Source of the DNA: Lasiosphaeria ovina
Lineage: Eukaryota > Ascomycota > Sordariomycetes > Sordariales > Lasiosphaeriaceae
Reading direction: 5' to 3'
DNA length: 64,000 nt
NCBI GenBank assembly: GCA_033439765.1
Contig: JAULSN010000010.1
Coordinates: forward strand, 62,001 to 126,000
Part shown: positions 1 through 11,399 of the stretch, one piece after another
Layout: each line of letters opens with the position of its first letter
Position numbering within the stretch: the first letter of the stretch is position 1
Translations under genes and position numbers: made by a program
The notes under the pieces: generated by a model
Told to the model about the DNA's origin: nothing
What the model saw: only the letters and a program-made list of their open reading frames with translations
Database searches by the model: none

Positions 1-413
1 CGACGGTACTCGCAGTCGATGGCGAGCTCAGCAGCGATGTCGCCGATACGGTCACGTGCCCAGGCGTGGCTCTCGGCAGCTACACGCGCGCCGGCCTCGC
101 CGTGCTTCTTGGCGATCTCAGTGTAGCCGTCGTCGAGGTCGTTGGTCAGGTGGCCGCTGGTTCTGCCCGTCTCGCCCGACAGCACGTCGCGCGCCTCGAC
201 GAGAACCACCTGCTTGCCGCGACGTACCAGCTCATATGCCGTTGATATGCCTGCGATGCCTGCGCCAACGATGACCACATCCGTCTCAAGGTTGCGGTCC
301 AGCGGCGCGAACTGCGGCAGTGACGAGTAGGGCAGCTTGTGCACCCATACCGGGTCGGTCGCGCCCGAGGTGTGCATAGTGTGCTGCGGATCCGTGGAGG
401 TCGGGGTCGCCAT
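1..413 (-). CDS. FAD-dependent oxidoreductase, N-terminal part (runs off the window)
   Basis: The minus-strand frame opens at the ATG at 413 and stays open to the window edge, giving 137 residues. After about 45 residues a dinucleotide-binding core reads DVVIVGAGIAGIS, with GAGIAG at residues 50-55, followed by a strand and acidic end (VVLVEA) typical of the FAD beta-alpha-beta fold. Next comes GETGRTSGHLTNDLDD, a stretch I associate with DAO-type FAD oxidoreductases of fungi and bacteria that often carry a C-terminal Rieske [2Fe-2S] domain. That domain would lie outside the window and is not seen. The likely role is flavin-dependent oxidation of a small amine or amino-acid-like substrate; the substrate cannot be told. 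No intron is needed in the visible part. The family call is firm and the subfamily tentative. Confidence 0.85.
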   Translation of the reverse strand, partial: MATPTSTDPQHTMHTSGATDPVWVHKLPYSSLPQFAPLDRNLETDVVIVGAGIAGISTAYELVRRGKQVVLVEARDVLSGETGRTSGHLTNDLDDGYTEIAKKHGEAGARVAAESHAWARDRIGDIAAELAIDCEYR

Positions 414-2323
414 AGCTCTGGTCGTGGAACTGAATGCTCTGCTGAATCAAACCATCAGTATGTGTCTGAGCATTGTGCGAGTGAGCCATTTCGAAGCCAG
501 GCACTGACTTACCTGGATGACGAGAGAGGTAGTGGTTGAGAACGTAGTCTTGTTGGCGGTGTCGATGGAAGAGGTGTAGATTTGTTTGTACACCGATTTG
601 ACAACTCTAGCGCCTGGCCGATACCACGGGTCCTCCAAATATTCCCTAGGGGTGACGATGATGATGGCCTTCGCCAGAGTGTGACGTCACCACTCTGTGC
701 GACACGCCGCAGGGGTGCGGGCGCCAAGCTTCTTGGCCCGAGGAGTCGTCGCGTGGAATTTCTCAACACTGGTGATAATGACAGATGCATTACTCAAAGG
801 AATAGACCAATGATGGCCAGATGGGTGCGGAATATTGTGAAAGGGTCGATAAAATGTCGACAACTCGCAAGAGCTAGCGGGGCACCTTCAATGCTTAGTC
901 TGCCAGATTCGCGGAGTGATGACACTACGGCGGTTTATATTCCCCCCCCCTATGTTGGGCCCCACAAAGAAATGGTGACGACACGATTCTCTAAGGAGAT
1001 CAACATGGAAACCCCAAAGCAGGCTCAGTGATACAACCGGTCATTTATTTCAGTTGTTAGGTTGGGTTAGAGCTGGCTGAGCATGGGGTGGGTTCAGTCG
1101 TCATGAAGTCCAACTCATCAAGCGGAACGGCATACAGAGCATTAACACAACAAATCAGTAGCTGCCTGCTATGGTTAAGCCGTAGTGGATATTTTACTGT
1201 ACTTACTTTCTCTTTTGGCGGACCCAGCTGAATCCTCTTCATCTTATCGGGGTGAAAGACGGAATTCTCAGGGAGTTCAGGCATGTGAAGACAATCGTTA
1301 TAGTTATCACACAATTGGTGAAAAAGTGGGTTAATCAGGAGTCCTACAAATGTGCTAATGTAGCGCACAATATTGAACGGCCCCTTTTTATTTGGCGTAC
1401 AAAACCGTTTGTGCATTCCTGACAGTGAAGGCCAGACAGAGACAAAAGTTCTGCTCAAACTAACGAAATCCACCCAACGTGCGTTATTGGAAGCGCTCAA
1501 CGAGGATGATCCCAGTGGCACCATCTAGTTAGCTCTTAGACTAGCTTGGCATCGATCACCATTGACTAGGCTTGGCAATGGGTGGAGGTCCAACCCCTCT
1601 TTAGACCCGAACTTTTGGGCCAACCACGAGACAGTCGCATTTCAGGGGGTGGCCACATGGCCATCTGGGTTGCTGTGCGGGAGTCTGAATATGGGTAAGG
1701 TGATCTTGATCCTTCGCTTCCACTTCTACTGGAGGGTTGCACAGGTAAAAAAAAAAGAAGGGCTAAGAACAGAATGTGAGGAAGAAGCACGCCGAAAGAG
1801 CGAGGATTAACTAGGTAACTAACCATCTAGAACTAGTGAAAGGGAGATTAAATGCAATTTCAACCTCGATTGCTCAACGACATGAGCGCTTTCCCCAAGT
1901 CGTCGATCGTCCAGAACCAAGCTGCCGGTGCTTTGACAAGTCCGAGGCCTCTGATCTTAGCTAGGTGGATAAAATCGTGCAGCCATAGGCCCGAAACCCG
2001 TGCGCACGGACACGCTACTGCATGTGCAGGGTAAACGACTCCATCCTCGCTGGGGCCCTTCACTGCTGCTTCACTGCGTGATCCACAGACAAGAGACGCG
2101 ATTCCCAGATGGGGAAACACATCCGAGGAACTCCTAGCTGGGTCGCCGAGCATGGTGCCAAAGGGATCCGCCGGCGAAGAATAAGATGCGTCGATCCCCG
2201 AGACTCAGCTGGAGAAGTTGTTGCCGGCCAGACCAAAGCTCCCCGAGTCAGAACTAGAGTGAGTTCTCGGCTCCAAAGCTCGCTCGTCGACACATTGTGC
2301 TGTCTGCGCTGCTGCCCCGAACA
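414..2323. other. Intergenic region, no supported gene
   Basis: The stretch between the FAD oxidoreductase and the rhodopsin-domain gene has only short open frames without recognisable domains, biased composition or splice structure. It includes a C homopolymer near 942-950. It probably holds the promoters of both flanking genes. Confidence 0.6.
682..689. promoter_or_regulatory. CRE/ATF-like palindrome TGACGTCA
   Basis: A perfect TGACGTCA palindrome inside GTGACGTCAC lies about 270 bases upstream of the start of the FAD oxidoreductase. This is the classical site for bZIP factors of the ATF/CREB type. Function is inferred only from sequence and position. Confidence 0.35.
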
Positions 2324-3496
2324 ATGGATCCCACGGCAAACAACACGGGCGCCCCCGCGGCCTTCTTCGGTCCTCCGGATCCGAATCTCATCCCCTCGCC
2401 GCCCACCGACGCTGCCAATAGTCTCGCCCACTCGTTCGTCGCCGTCGCAATCACGCTCAATGTCATCTCCTTCATGCTGTTCAGCGGCCGGCTGTACACG
2501 AGGGCGTTTCCCGTCTTCATCATGGGATGGGACGACTACGTGATCAGCGCCGCATGGATATTCATCCTGTCCAGCTCCATCATGCTGCTGCTCACGGTGC
2601 CCTACGTCTTCGGCGGGGACCCGTCGACCTTCACGCTCGCAGACGTCATGCACTCCAACAAGCTGGCCACCCTGTCGCAGCCGGTCTGGGCCTGGTCCAT
2701 GGCCACCATAAAGATCTCCGTCGCCGGCATGCTGCTCCGGCTCGAGCAGCAGCGCGCCGTCCGTCAGGTCTTGTGGGCCCTCATCTGGCTGCAGCTGATC
2801 GTCTGCATCTATGTCACGCTGTCATCGACTCTGCAGTGCATCCCGTTGCGCGCCGCCTGGGACCTGCTCGGCCTAGTCACCGACGCCAAGTGCTGGAGCA
2901 AGCAGGCCATCCGCGTCAACTCCATCTGCGTGTCGAGCTTCAACATCGTGACCGACGTCATCTTCGCCCTGGCGCCGATGATGTTCCTGCGACGCGTGCA
3001 GATCCCATTGCGTGAGCGCGTCGTCATCGGCGTGTTGATGGCGCTCGGTATCTTCGCCGCGGCCGCGTCCATAGTGAAGGCCGTCATCGCGGCAGACTTT
3101 GGCAAAACCGACGACCCCAACCTCGAGGGCATCTCCATGGGCATGTGGTCGCTAGTCGAGGAGCAGGTCGCCTTCATTGCCGCGTGCATCCCGTGCCTGC
3201 GCCGGCCGTTACAGCAGGTGCTGCGCCGCTTCGGCCTGGCCACGACGGTGAACACCCACAGCGCGACGCCCAAGCCGACTGGCGCCGGGAGCGGATATGG
3301 CATGATGAACGGGAACCACTCGAGGAGCTACAACGGGGCCATCAAGATGAAGAGTATGACGAGCAGCCAAGCCCAGAGCGAAGAGGATATCTTGGCGCCC
3401 CAGCGCGGCAATACCCCAGGGGGCGTGATAGGAGACACCGAGATCTGGCGGACGACCGAGGTGCGCGTCCATTCGGAAGGAGAAAGTGAGAAATAA
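2324..3496 (+). CDS. Rhodopsin-domain integral membrane protein (fungal 7-TM)
   Basis: A single-exon ORF of 390 residues. I start it at the ATG at 2324 because the upstream open codons offer only a GTG. Seven hydrophobic segments can be counted, the first at about residues 36-57. Directly before the second is GWDDY (68-72), a hallmark of the fungal rhodopsin-domain family (Pfam Rhodopsin_dom_fungi). Loops contain the usual conserved cysteines (LQCIPLRAAW, DAKCWSK) and a SFNIVTDVIFALAPM segment. After the last helix (VEEQVAFIAACIPCLRRPL) comes a hydrophilic tail of about 90 residues, presumably cytoplasmic. N6 lies in an Asn-Asn-Thr sequon. Family members sit in the plasma membrane; ligand and function are mostly unknown, and no retinal-binding lysine is claimed. 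The gene is intact, unlike its downstream neighbours. Confidence 0.92.
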   Translation: MDPTANNTGAPAAFFGPPDPNLIPSPPTDAANSLAHSFVAVAITLNVISFMLFSGRLYTRAFPVFIMGWDDYVISAAWIFILSSSIMLLLTVPYVFGGDPSTFTLADVMHSNKLATLSQPVWAWSMATIKISVAGMLLRLEQQRAVRQVLWALIWLQLIVCIYVTLSSTLQCIPLRAAWDLLGLVTDAKCWSKQAIRVNSICVSSFNIVTDVIFALAPMMFLRRVQIPLRERVVIGVLMALGIFAAAASIVKAVIAADFGKTDDPNLEGISMGMWSLVEEQVAFIAACIPCLRRPLQQVLRRFGLATTVNTHSATPKPTGAGSGYGMMNGNHSRSYNGAIKMKSMTSSQAQSEEDILAPQRGNTPGGVIGDTEIWRTTEVRVHSEGESEK

Positions 3497-3651
3497 GCGT
3501 GTCGCATATACGAGTCTTAGCGTAGTTCTACCGCATTAGCAGCGAAATAGATATGTCAATACCGAGCCCGTTCTTCGTTACCTATAATTAATTACAATAC
3601 TCGGTAAACACTTGCCTTCAGTCGGCTATGCCGATTCGATAGAGGCCTCCA

Positions 3652-4670
3652 TCACCACCAGAAATTGCTGAAGGGGTTGTACGACCCTTCCACTCCCATG
3701 ACGTACTTTCTTGTCATCGGCATAATGTCGACCTGGTTGACGACGGTGTATTGGGGATTGGCTGCAGTGTGGGCTCCCTAATCCTCGCTCTGCATCAAGC
3801 CTCCGTACTCGCCGCCACGCAGCTGCGCCAATGTGATTCTGCACCTGCGCCGATGATATCGGACTTTGCACTTCTCGCGCAGAATGTCCAGGATGCGCGC
3901 CCAGCTCGGCGGTGGAGGTGGGGTTCGTCCCCCCTCTGCGACGGCTGGACCGCCGTTCGGCCCCAGCTTGACGTTGCACAACATGATGCGCTCCATCTGG
4001 TCCTCGGGCAGCGCCTTGCACAGCCGCTCGAGCTGCTCCTGCGTGGCCGAAATACCAACGAGCGAGAGAACCCTCATGCGAGGCAGCCACGACTTCATGG
4101 CCGCCAGGGCGCCCGTCACCGGGAAGAAAGCCTCCGGGTCCGGCAGGTTAGCGGCGGCCGGTTCCTCGGCGATGTGCGCGAAGGTCAAAGTCTCGAGGCG
4201 CTGGCCTGACAGAACTGAGCCGAAGAAGTAGTCGACGACTTGCTGGGCTGGGTCGGGCCGACGCCGAGATTCCGCCAGGCGAACTCGACGACGCCAAAGT
4301 TGTCTCTGGCCTCTTCGTACTCTTCGAGGCCCCGGCGCACCTCCTCAATCTCCTCGCCGGTGAAGTCGTTCGGGTCCATATCGTGGTACCCGTCGATGAA
4401 CCGACGGCAGGCATCTTCTGCCCGCTCGAGGGCGAGCACCCGGACCAAAGCGAACTCCTCGAGGCTAGTGGTCAGGGCCTCTGTCTGGCCGGACAGCACA
4501 ACTTCCACCTCGCGCACCCCCGAGGCCACGAGCGATGAGTGGGACACAGCCGCCGCCCAGTCGAGCGACGGCTGGTCCAGGTTCTCTTCCTGTACTCCCC
4601 TAACTTCCTTTGCTGCAAAGTTGGGACTCGTCTTCTCCAAATCGCAAATGCGTCTTTCTTCCATCCACAC
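3652..4670 (-). pseudogene. Broken gene of unknown function (F-box/LRR-like C-terminal region)
   Basis: Two overlapping minus-strand frames together read like one protein. The upstream part (4670 to about 4255) is helical and acidic, ending FAWRNLGVGP. The text then continues in another frame with QQVVDYFFGSVLSGQRLETL and on through MKSWLPRMRVLSLVGISA and QLERLCKALPE, a leucine-rich style seen in fungal F-box-associated proteins. No intron fits the switch near 4255, so a one-base indel is likely. At 3778-3780 a TAG interrupts the frame, and good coding text follows it (GAHTAANPQYTVVNQVD) to a natural stop at 3652. Tryptophan (TGG) would suit the position of the TAG. No start or N-terminal F-box is clear, so the 5' end may also be lost. 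The family call is weak; the two breaks are clear. Confidence 0.6.
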
Positions 4671-5092
4671 ACCACATCAGGCCAGATCCCATGTCCACCC
4701 TGAGCATAGCGACGTCTCGAACCACCCCTCGGGTGATTCTAAGATGCAAAGGACAGGTCAGCTCCGTTTCCTCAGTTTGCACAACCCAATTTACTCAGTT
4801 GTCGTGTAGCCAAACGACCCGTGTTTGCCGAGATCATGAAAGGCCAACAGCAAACCCCAGATGAGCCGCGCCCAACGTGGAGTGCACCAGGCATTCAATC
4901 GTTACAGTCGCGATCAATACCAAGCCAGCAAGCGAGAACATGCCCGACGCCGAGTCCCGCCCGCTAGTGGATGCCTTCTTCGAGAGCCTCGTGGCATTGG
5001 ATCATCCCGACGAAAAGGCAAAGCCTATGCTTGGCGCCATCACCTCACACTCTCAACAACGATACGGAGGCGTGCAAATTGTCCATGTTTGT
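4671..5092. other. Spacer without supported gene
   Basis: The interval between the broken F-box-like gene and the frameshifted secreted-protein gene shows only short frames with no recognisable features. Confidence 0.5.
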
Positions 5093-6120
5093 CTAAGAAA
5101 CCATATGAAATATCCAAAGGCTTTTCCAGTATGTTCTATCGCGTTTCAAGACGAATATATACATTTGAACCCAGATCCACCCATATATAAACCAGAAGAA
5201 ATGAGATGAAGGAAGAAAGGCAGAAATGAAATGCGCGAGACAGGCCGAATCAGCACAAGTGCGCGCTGAAATGGGACTTGTTGGCCTTTGCAACCTTGTT
5301 CCCTGCCCTGCCTCGGCATCTGCGTCCTTGCCGAACTCGGTGTCGACCCACTCCCTAACCAGGTCGACTGTCTGCTGGCTCAGGCCGCTGTTCTTGGGAT
5401 CAGCGAGGGTCTTGTCGTCAATGGTGAGGGTGGCGCCGAGTTTCTTCTTCTTGATCAGAGCCTGCAGCGCCGCGAGCCGGCCAGCCGCCAGGTCCTCGTC
5501 TCGGCAGACTACCACGGCTTCCACGGACTCGGTGGTTTTGCTCATGATCGGGGCAACGTTAGCGCCGTCGACAAACTTGGTGGTCTTGATTGCGTTGCCG
5601 TTCTTGTCCTTAATGGCGTTCTCTTGTCGTCGGTGTCTTCAACCTCGATTTGTTGCCTGTTCTGTTTGCGGACTGGAGCCAGGATGTCGTCTGTGAGCGG
5701 GCCAGAGATGCCACCGAATCCCTTGTTGTCTCCCATGCCAAAGGTGCCGGGTAGCAGCCTACCGTTCTCCATGCCGCCCCTATACTTGAGAGCTTGGAGT
5801 TCGTCGGCCACTTTCTTCGCGTCCATTCTGGGGATGTCAACGATGCTCTTTGGTCCCGATGCCGTCGTCCCTGAGAACCGAGGGCGTTGGGGGTTTTTGG
5901 AGTCTGGGTCCAACTCATGCACCATCTCATCCATTGTCATTGGTCTCCCGGCGATACCGCCGTTGGCGGGAAAAAATTTCCTGCCACCATGCTTCCCAAG
6001 GTCCTGCCACTCAAGAAGATAGACGCAATATACCCAGATTTCCTGATATGGGCCAGCAATCTCGTTCGCTATGACAACGACTGCCATAAAAGCTAAAAGG
6101 GGGAGTAAGAGCCTCATCAT
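5093..6120 (-). pseudogene. Hypothetical secreted protein, frameshifted
   Basis: The minus strand starts with two adjacent ATGs at 6120-6115, followed by a strong hydrophobic leader (MRLLLPLLAFMAVVVIANE) that looks like a signal peptide. The first frame runs to about 5620 (IEVEDTDDK) and then decays into an Arg/Thr-rich tail. The neighbouring frame continues the same protein style: NAIKDKNGNAIKTTKFVDG, then MSKTTESVEAVVVCRDED and a Lys/Leu-rich helix. The switch needs one extra G in GACAAGAGAAC, that is, a one-base deletion in a purine run. The final 60 residues before the stop at 5093 look like read-through of the 3' untranslated region, so the true C-terminus is uncertain and may lie nearer 5290. 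I do not recognise the family. Confidence 0.55.
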
Positions 6121-6840
6121 GAGGACGCCTAGAACTGAGAAAAGCTCTAGGGAAGACAAAGCAAAGACAAGACCGAGCTCTATTCAAGTTAACGAGTGAC
6201 GCTAGTGTACATTGATGTTTAAAACAAGTCTCAAAGGTATCGACAACCGAGCATTTATGCATCAGCTACCGGAATATTGGACAACTGCCTCGTGGGAAGA
6301 TCGGACTTCAAGCAGCCTCTGCTCAACCATGATTACCAGACATCGGTCGGCCACCCGAGTCCAGGATCACAAAGTATTCAGAGCTTGAAGTTATGGGATA
6401 GGATCAACGTGGCATGGAGTCAGTTGTTGATGGTGAGTCGTGACCAGAGCCATGAATTGCTGACTGCGGCATTGTGCCTGTGTCGGATCGAGCCCGGGGT
6501 CTTGGGACCTACAGCTCAGGTACGCCGGAACACAAAGCCCTTCGTGCGTTGCATGAGAAAGCCTTAATACCTGCCCATGTGGCCATGTTCAATATGCCTT
6601 TGCCATTGAATGCCGCACGTGGCCTACATAGCTCGAAATTCGGGGCCGCAAATGCTTTGTAGCACCGAGATGCAATTATTGTTAAAGACTTTGTGTTGCC
6701 ATTCATTCGTGAAAACCATCTCCAACAGCCACTCATCAATCCTTCAATTTTTCATCCCAACTTGATATTGCGCCACTTTGCCATTTGAATTTCCATCAGA
6801 CTTTCGAGCCAGTTGCAGCCTCGGAGGGGTCGTTTTTGCG
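6121..6840. other. Intergenic region upstream of the chitinase gene
   Basis: I see nothing that I can support as a gene here. The stretch lies between divergently oriented genes and so should hold both promoters. Confidence 0.5.
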
Positions 6841-9800
6841 ATGAAGCACAGCAAGATAACGGACATGGCTTTCGCAGCTGTGGCCATGGGTGTCCAAGTG
6901 CTTGCTTATGGCCCGCAAGCATGCAGCGTCTCGGGGCCCACTCCAGGGAACTAGACTCACTACCACAAAGTTGACGGGTTGAAACTGTGCAACCAGACGT
7001 CGATTTTCGATATTGCCAGTTTCAACACGCCGGTCGATCAGCCAGGAACGGACGTTACCATCCGAGCCTGCACGATTCCCAGCACACCTACCACAAATAC
7101 TGTCGCTGCACGGAACTGGCACCCCCTCAACTCGTGGTCAAAAAAGCTGCTCTCTCGAAAACTTGCATCAAGAACGGATAACTCAACCGCCTTTGCCAAT
7201 TCTACCACATCCACAAACTCCACCGAGCCAACCAATTCGACAGTCCGGATCAACTCAACAGCCGCTTGCAACCGCGGTGCCCCCAGCACAGTCCTCGTCA
7301 GCCTTCATGAGGTTTGGTGGAACTCCGAAGCAAACTCGAGCTCGGCCAACGAAGTTGTCGCCGCAGCCGCAGCCCTCAGGACTTATGTCGGGATCGATGT
7401 CGGCTGCGAAGCCACCATCATCATTTCTCAATCAGGATCGGCAATAGTTGGCTTGTACGCTGGCAGCCAGATTGACAAACACAGCGCAGCAACACTCGTA
7501 CAGCGCTTCATCGACGACATTAAAGGGGTCTCTTGCCAGACCGCATCGGGGCCGAGGTCTGCGGCACCAACACCAGCAGCACCCAGTCTTTTGGCATCTT
7601 CGCCACGGCAAGCGGAGACATTGGCGCGGTCCAGAAATTGGTCAAGGGATGGAGCAACGGCGGCTGTCTTTCTGCCTTTGACGGACAAAAGACGATCGAC
7701 GGCGGCTCTATAGACATTCATTCGGCCATTATCGATCCCGCCGCCGTGCCTGCGTCAACAAAACGGGATGAACATGCACTCGACAAGCGGGGTACCTGCC
7801 AGTACATACAGGCAGCGCCGAACAATGGGTGCTGGGCGGTTGCTGATAAATGCCATGTCTCCCAGGACGACATCAGAAAATTCGACCCGGCAAAAGGCGG
7901 CAAAGACATTTGCAATAACGTCCAGGCCGGCATGTACTTTTGCTGCAACCAAGGATCACTCCCCGACTTCACACCCAACCGAACCCGGACGGCTCGTGTG
8001 TCGGGTACACGGTTGGAAGGCAAGAGTACTGCTCTGTCATTGCCGAGGCCCACAAGATGACGGTAGACCAGCTCGAGGAGCGCAACAAGAACTCGTGGGG
8101 CTTTGCCGGGTGTCAATACTTAATGGAGGGCCAGATGATATGCCTCAGCACTGGAAAGCCCCAGCTCCCGAACTCGGATCCGAATTATCACTGCGGACCG
8201 CAGGTGAGACGAGCTGCCTGTAAAGAGGCTGGCGCGCACAAGCTGACAGGCTCTGCAGGTGCCAGGAACCCAGAAACCAAACAATGACACGAAATGGGCC
8301 GACCTCAACCCGTGCCCGCTGAACGCCTGCTGCGACAAATGGGGCAGCTGCGGCACGACTACATAGTTTGCACCGAGACCAAGTCGGACACGGGAGCACC
8401 GGGCACGGAACCAACGGCTGCATTTCCAACTGCGGCACCGACATCAAGAGGAGCAATGCTCCTGCATCCCTCATGCACGTCGGCTACTTCGAGGCCTGGA
8501 ACCTGAATCGGGACTGCCTCCACATGGACATCTCGCAGATGACCAAGCCGTTGGCCACCGGCGGATCCTACACACACGTGCACTTTGCCTTTGCTGCCCT
8601 CACCCGCGACTACAATATCAACATCACGGCCGTGAAGCAGCAGTTTGACGGGCTGAAGAAGCTGACCGGGATCAAGAAGATTCTGTCGTTTGGAGGGTGG
8701 AGTTTTTCGACCGATGCAGATACGTTCCTGATCTTCCGACAGGGTGTTATCGACGCCAACCGGGCGACGCTTGTGAAGAACGTGGTCAGATTCATCAACG
8801 ACAATGGTCTTGACGGTGTCGACTTTGACTGGGAGTATCCGGGAGTATGCCGTCACGTCTTTTGTTTTGTCTCTCGAACATTGGCTAGTCATGCTCCCAT
8901 GCAGGCCCCAGATATCTCGGATGTCCCTCCAGGAGGCCCCGAGGACGCACCCAACTACCTGACCTTCCTGAGAGACGTCCGGAAAGCTCTTCCAGATAAC
9001 AAGACCGTCTCCATCGCTGTGCCTGCTTCGTTTTGGTATCTAAAGCAGTTCCCGATCAAGCAGATTTCCGCCGTCGTGGACTACATCATTTACATGACAT
9101 ATGGCCTCCACGGGCAGTGGGACTACGACAACAAGAAGGTCAAGTTAGCAAGTCTTGCCGGGGAATATTCAGCCCAGTGCTAACCCAAACAGCGATGGCT
9201 GCTTCAACTGCGCCCGCCACCACGTCAACACCACCGAGGTCGACTACGCCCTATCCATGATCACCAAGGCCGGCGTTCCCTCCAATAAGGTCATCGTCGG
9301 CATGGACCTGTACGGGAGGACATTCGGGCTCACCCAAAAGGGCTGCAGGGGGAACAGCTGGACTTTTGGCGGCAAGAACTCGACCGCTCTCAAGGGGTGG
9401 TGCACCGACACGTATGTTTTTCGAATGTCTTGTTCATGCGGAGGAATACTGACCGTCTCAGCGCTGGATACATCTCCAACTACGAGATCAGAGAGATCCT
9501 CGCGCAGTCCGGCAACGACGAGCTCCAGAACTACGGGAACGTGGCCGAGGTAAACGACAAAGACGGGGATCTCGTCTACTACAACGACGACCAATACACA
9601 TCATGGATGAAGCCGGACCGGTTCAAGATGCGGTCGCAGGACATCAAGAACAACAACTTCGCCGGGCTGTCGGACTGGGCAGCGGACCTCGACGTCAACT
9701 ACGGCAACAACGGCACGGGCGACGTGCTCGACGCCGACGACGGCTACGAGGACGCCGCGTACGTGTGCGACTTCAGCACCGTGTTCCGCACGCTCGACGA

Positions 9801-10993
9801 GGCGCAGCGCGCCGCCGGCGGCAAGAGCCCCGAGTGCATCGCCATCAACACGGTCCAGGCCGTGACCAACATGCTCAACACGGCCGCTGACAACTATACC
9901 AATACCAATAACGGCTACGACACCAGGTTCGACGCCTACGTGTGCTACGTCAAGAACATGATCCCCGGCGCTATTGACAAGTTCATGATGGCGGGGGGTG
10001 GCACGGCCGGGAACGGCATGAAGTGTAAGTCTTTTCGTCGCTGCTTCTTTAACTCTGTGGAGAGAGAAGATACTAATAGGGTCTCTCACAGGCTTTGACT
10101 GCGAGATCAACGAAATCGGCAACCCAAGCGTGACCAAGCCGTGCGGGTTGCTGGCCAAAGTCTCGGACCTCGAGTACGGCACATACGACGTGTACTTCCA
10201 CCTGCGGGACTCTGGCGGCTTCTACAAGGACCTTCTCGACACAAGCGGGATCCCGCAGGACTGGGTAACCCTCACGGGCTCGCGCGACTTCACCGAAGGA
10301 TGCACGGTCGACCCGGGCGCGTGGTGTCCGCCGTCGGCCGGCAACCGGCGCTGGTACAATTACCCGGACGGCAAGAAGGATCTGACCGTGGCCAACCCGA
10401 AAGACCTAGTAACCGGGGGGCTGTGCAGCCTCGACGAGCTGCTGACGCAGCTGGCAGCCGCGAGCATTGATCTGATGCTGGGGACGTGGCGCGGAAGCTA
10501 CGATGACGTCATCGACGTGCTGAGCCTGCCCGTGTCCATGCTGCAGGCGGCCGTCGACGCCATGGCGCAGGTCAAGATCCTCGGCGGCAAGGAGGAGGAC
10601 ATCGAGGCCAAGGAGAAGCGCGACCAGATCCTGGGGATCATCGGGGCCGTGCTATTCGTCGTGCCGTTCCTCGGCGAGGCCGGGCTCGCCGCCGCGGGGC
10701 TGACGAACCTCGCGCGCATCGCGTCGGTTGCTAGAGAGGTCGCCAATGGTGCGTTTAGCATCTACGAGTTTGTTGATAACAAGGATAGCATTATTATGGC
10801 GTTGTTTGAGATGCTTCTGGGTGCCGGCGGCTTGGCGATGGCGGCGAGGGATGCCGCGGGCTTTGCGTCCATGGCGACCAAGCGCCGCTTCTTTTCGGCC
10901 GACGCCATCAACAAGATTGGCGGCATTGAGAAGGCGCAGAGTGATATCCTCGCTGAGCTGAGAGCGGCGAGGAAGACTTGCAAACTTCCTTGA
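6841..10993 (+). pseudogene. Killer-toxin-like class V chitinase (LysM, ChtBD1, GH18), with several breaks
   Basis: The ATG at 6841 begins a secretion leader (MAFAAVAMGVQVLAYG). The order after it is: an N-terminal domain ending in DVTIRACT; a LysM region (about 7790-8160, with NNVQAGMYFCC and MTVDQLEERN); a chitin-binding type 1 domain (CPLNACCDKWGSCG, about 8315-8360); and the GH18 barrel (LSFGGWSF, then DGVDFDWEYPG, which holds the catalytic Glu). A cysteine-rich segment and a long hydrophobic C-terminal region (about 10620-10870) follow. Introns are seen at 8204-8258, 8845-8904, about 9143-9192, 9412-9461 and 10025-10091. Breaks are a TAG at 6952, where the family has Trp in an NWT motif, a second TAG at 8364, and frame switches near 7530, 7972, 8367 and 8408, mostly in short homopolymers. 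From about 8410 to the end the gene reads cleanly. The intact form would hydrolyse chitin outside the cell. Confidence 0.85.
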
Positions 10994-11399
10994 GCGGAAG
11001 CGGGTGCTAGTGATGTGGCTTCTTATGTTGAAGTTTAAGGTTTCAACCTGTATATATTTGACTTTAGACCTAGTGTATATACCCATAGAGAGTAGCGGCA
11101 TGATGGAGAAAGATTTTGATACAAACTCAGCAACGCTCTCTTGTACTTTCTGGGTCCGCAGTTAACCTTTGTCAACTTCGCAGACATACATCCCGAAGAG
11201 TACCGTTTAATGACTATATTTGGTATCTAATCCTCGTTCCAGGAGATCTACAAACTCGTTCGCAATGCCTCTTATATATGGACAACCGTCGGGGCCTAAC
11301 CTCAATGCCAAGCGGCAAAGACCCCGAAGCTCTGCCCAAATGCCGCAATCTCCTCTGATATAAACTGTGCACGCGCGACTAAAAGTATAACCCAATCTT
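10994..11399. other. Spacer between convergent genes
   Basis: The 3' ends of the chitinase and the RTA1-like gene face each other here. Only short frames are present; nothing else is seen. Confidence 0.6.

Noticed and set aside
582..1031. A 149-residue plus-strand open frame
   Set aside because: No domain, poor composition and no splice support; chance-length frame.
1057..1524. A 155-residue minus-strand open frame
   Set aside because: No recognisable features; likely chance.
2060..2653. A 197-residue minus-strand open frame over the rhodopsin-domain gene
   Set aside because: It is antisense to a clear 7-TM protein and has no domain of its own.
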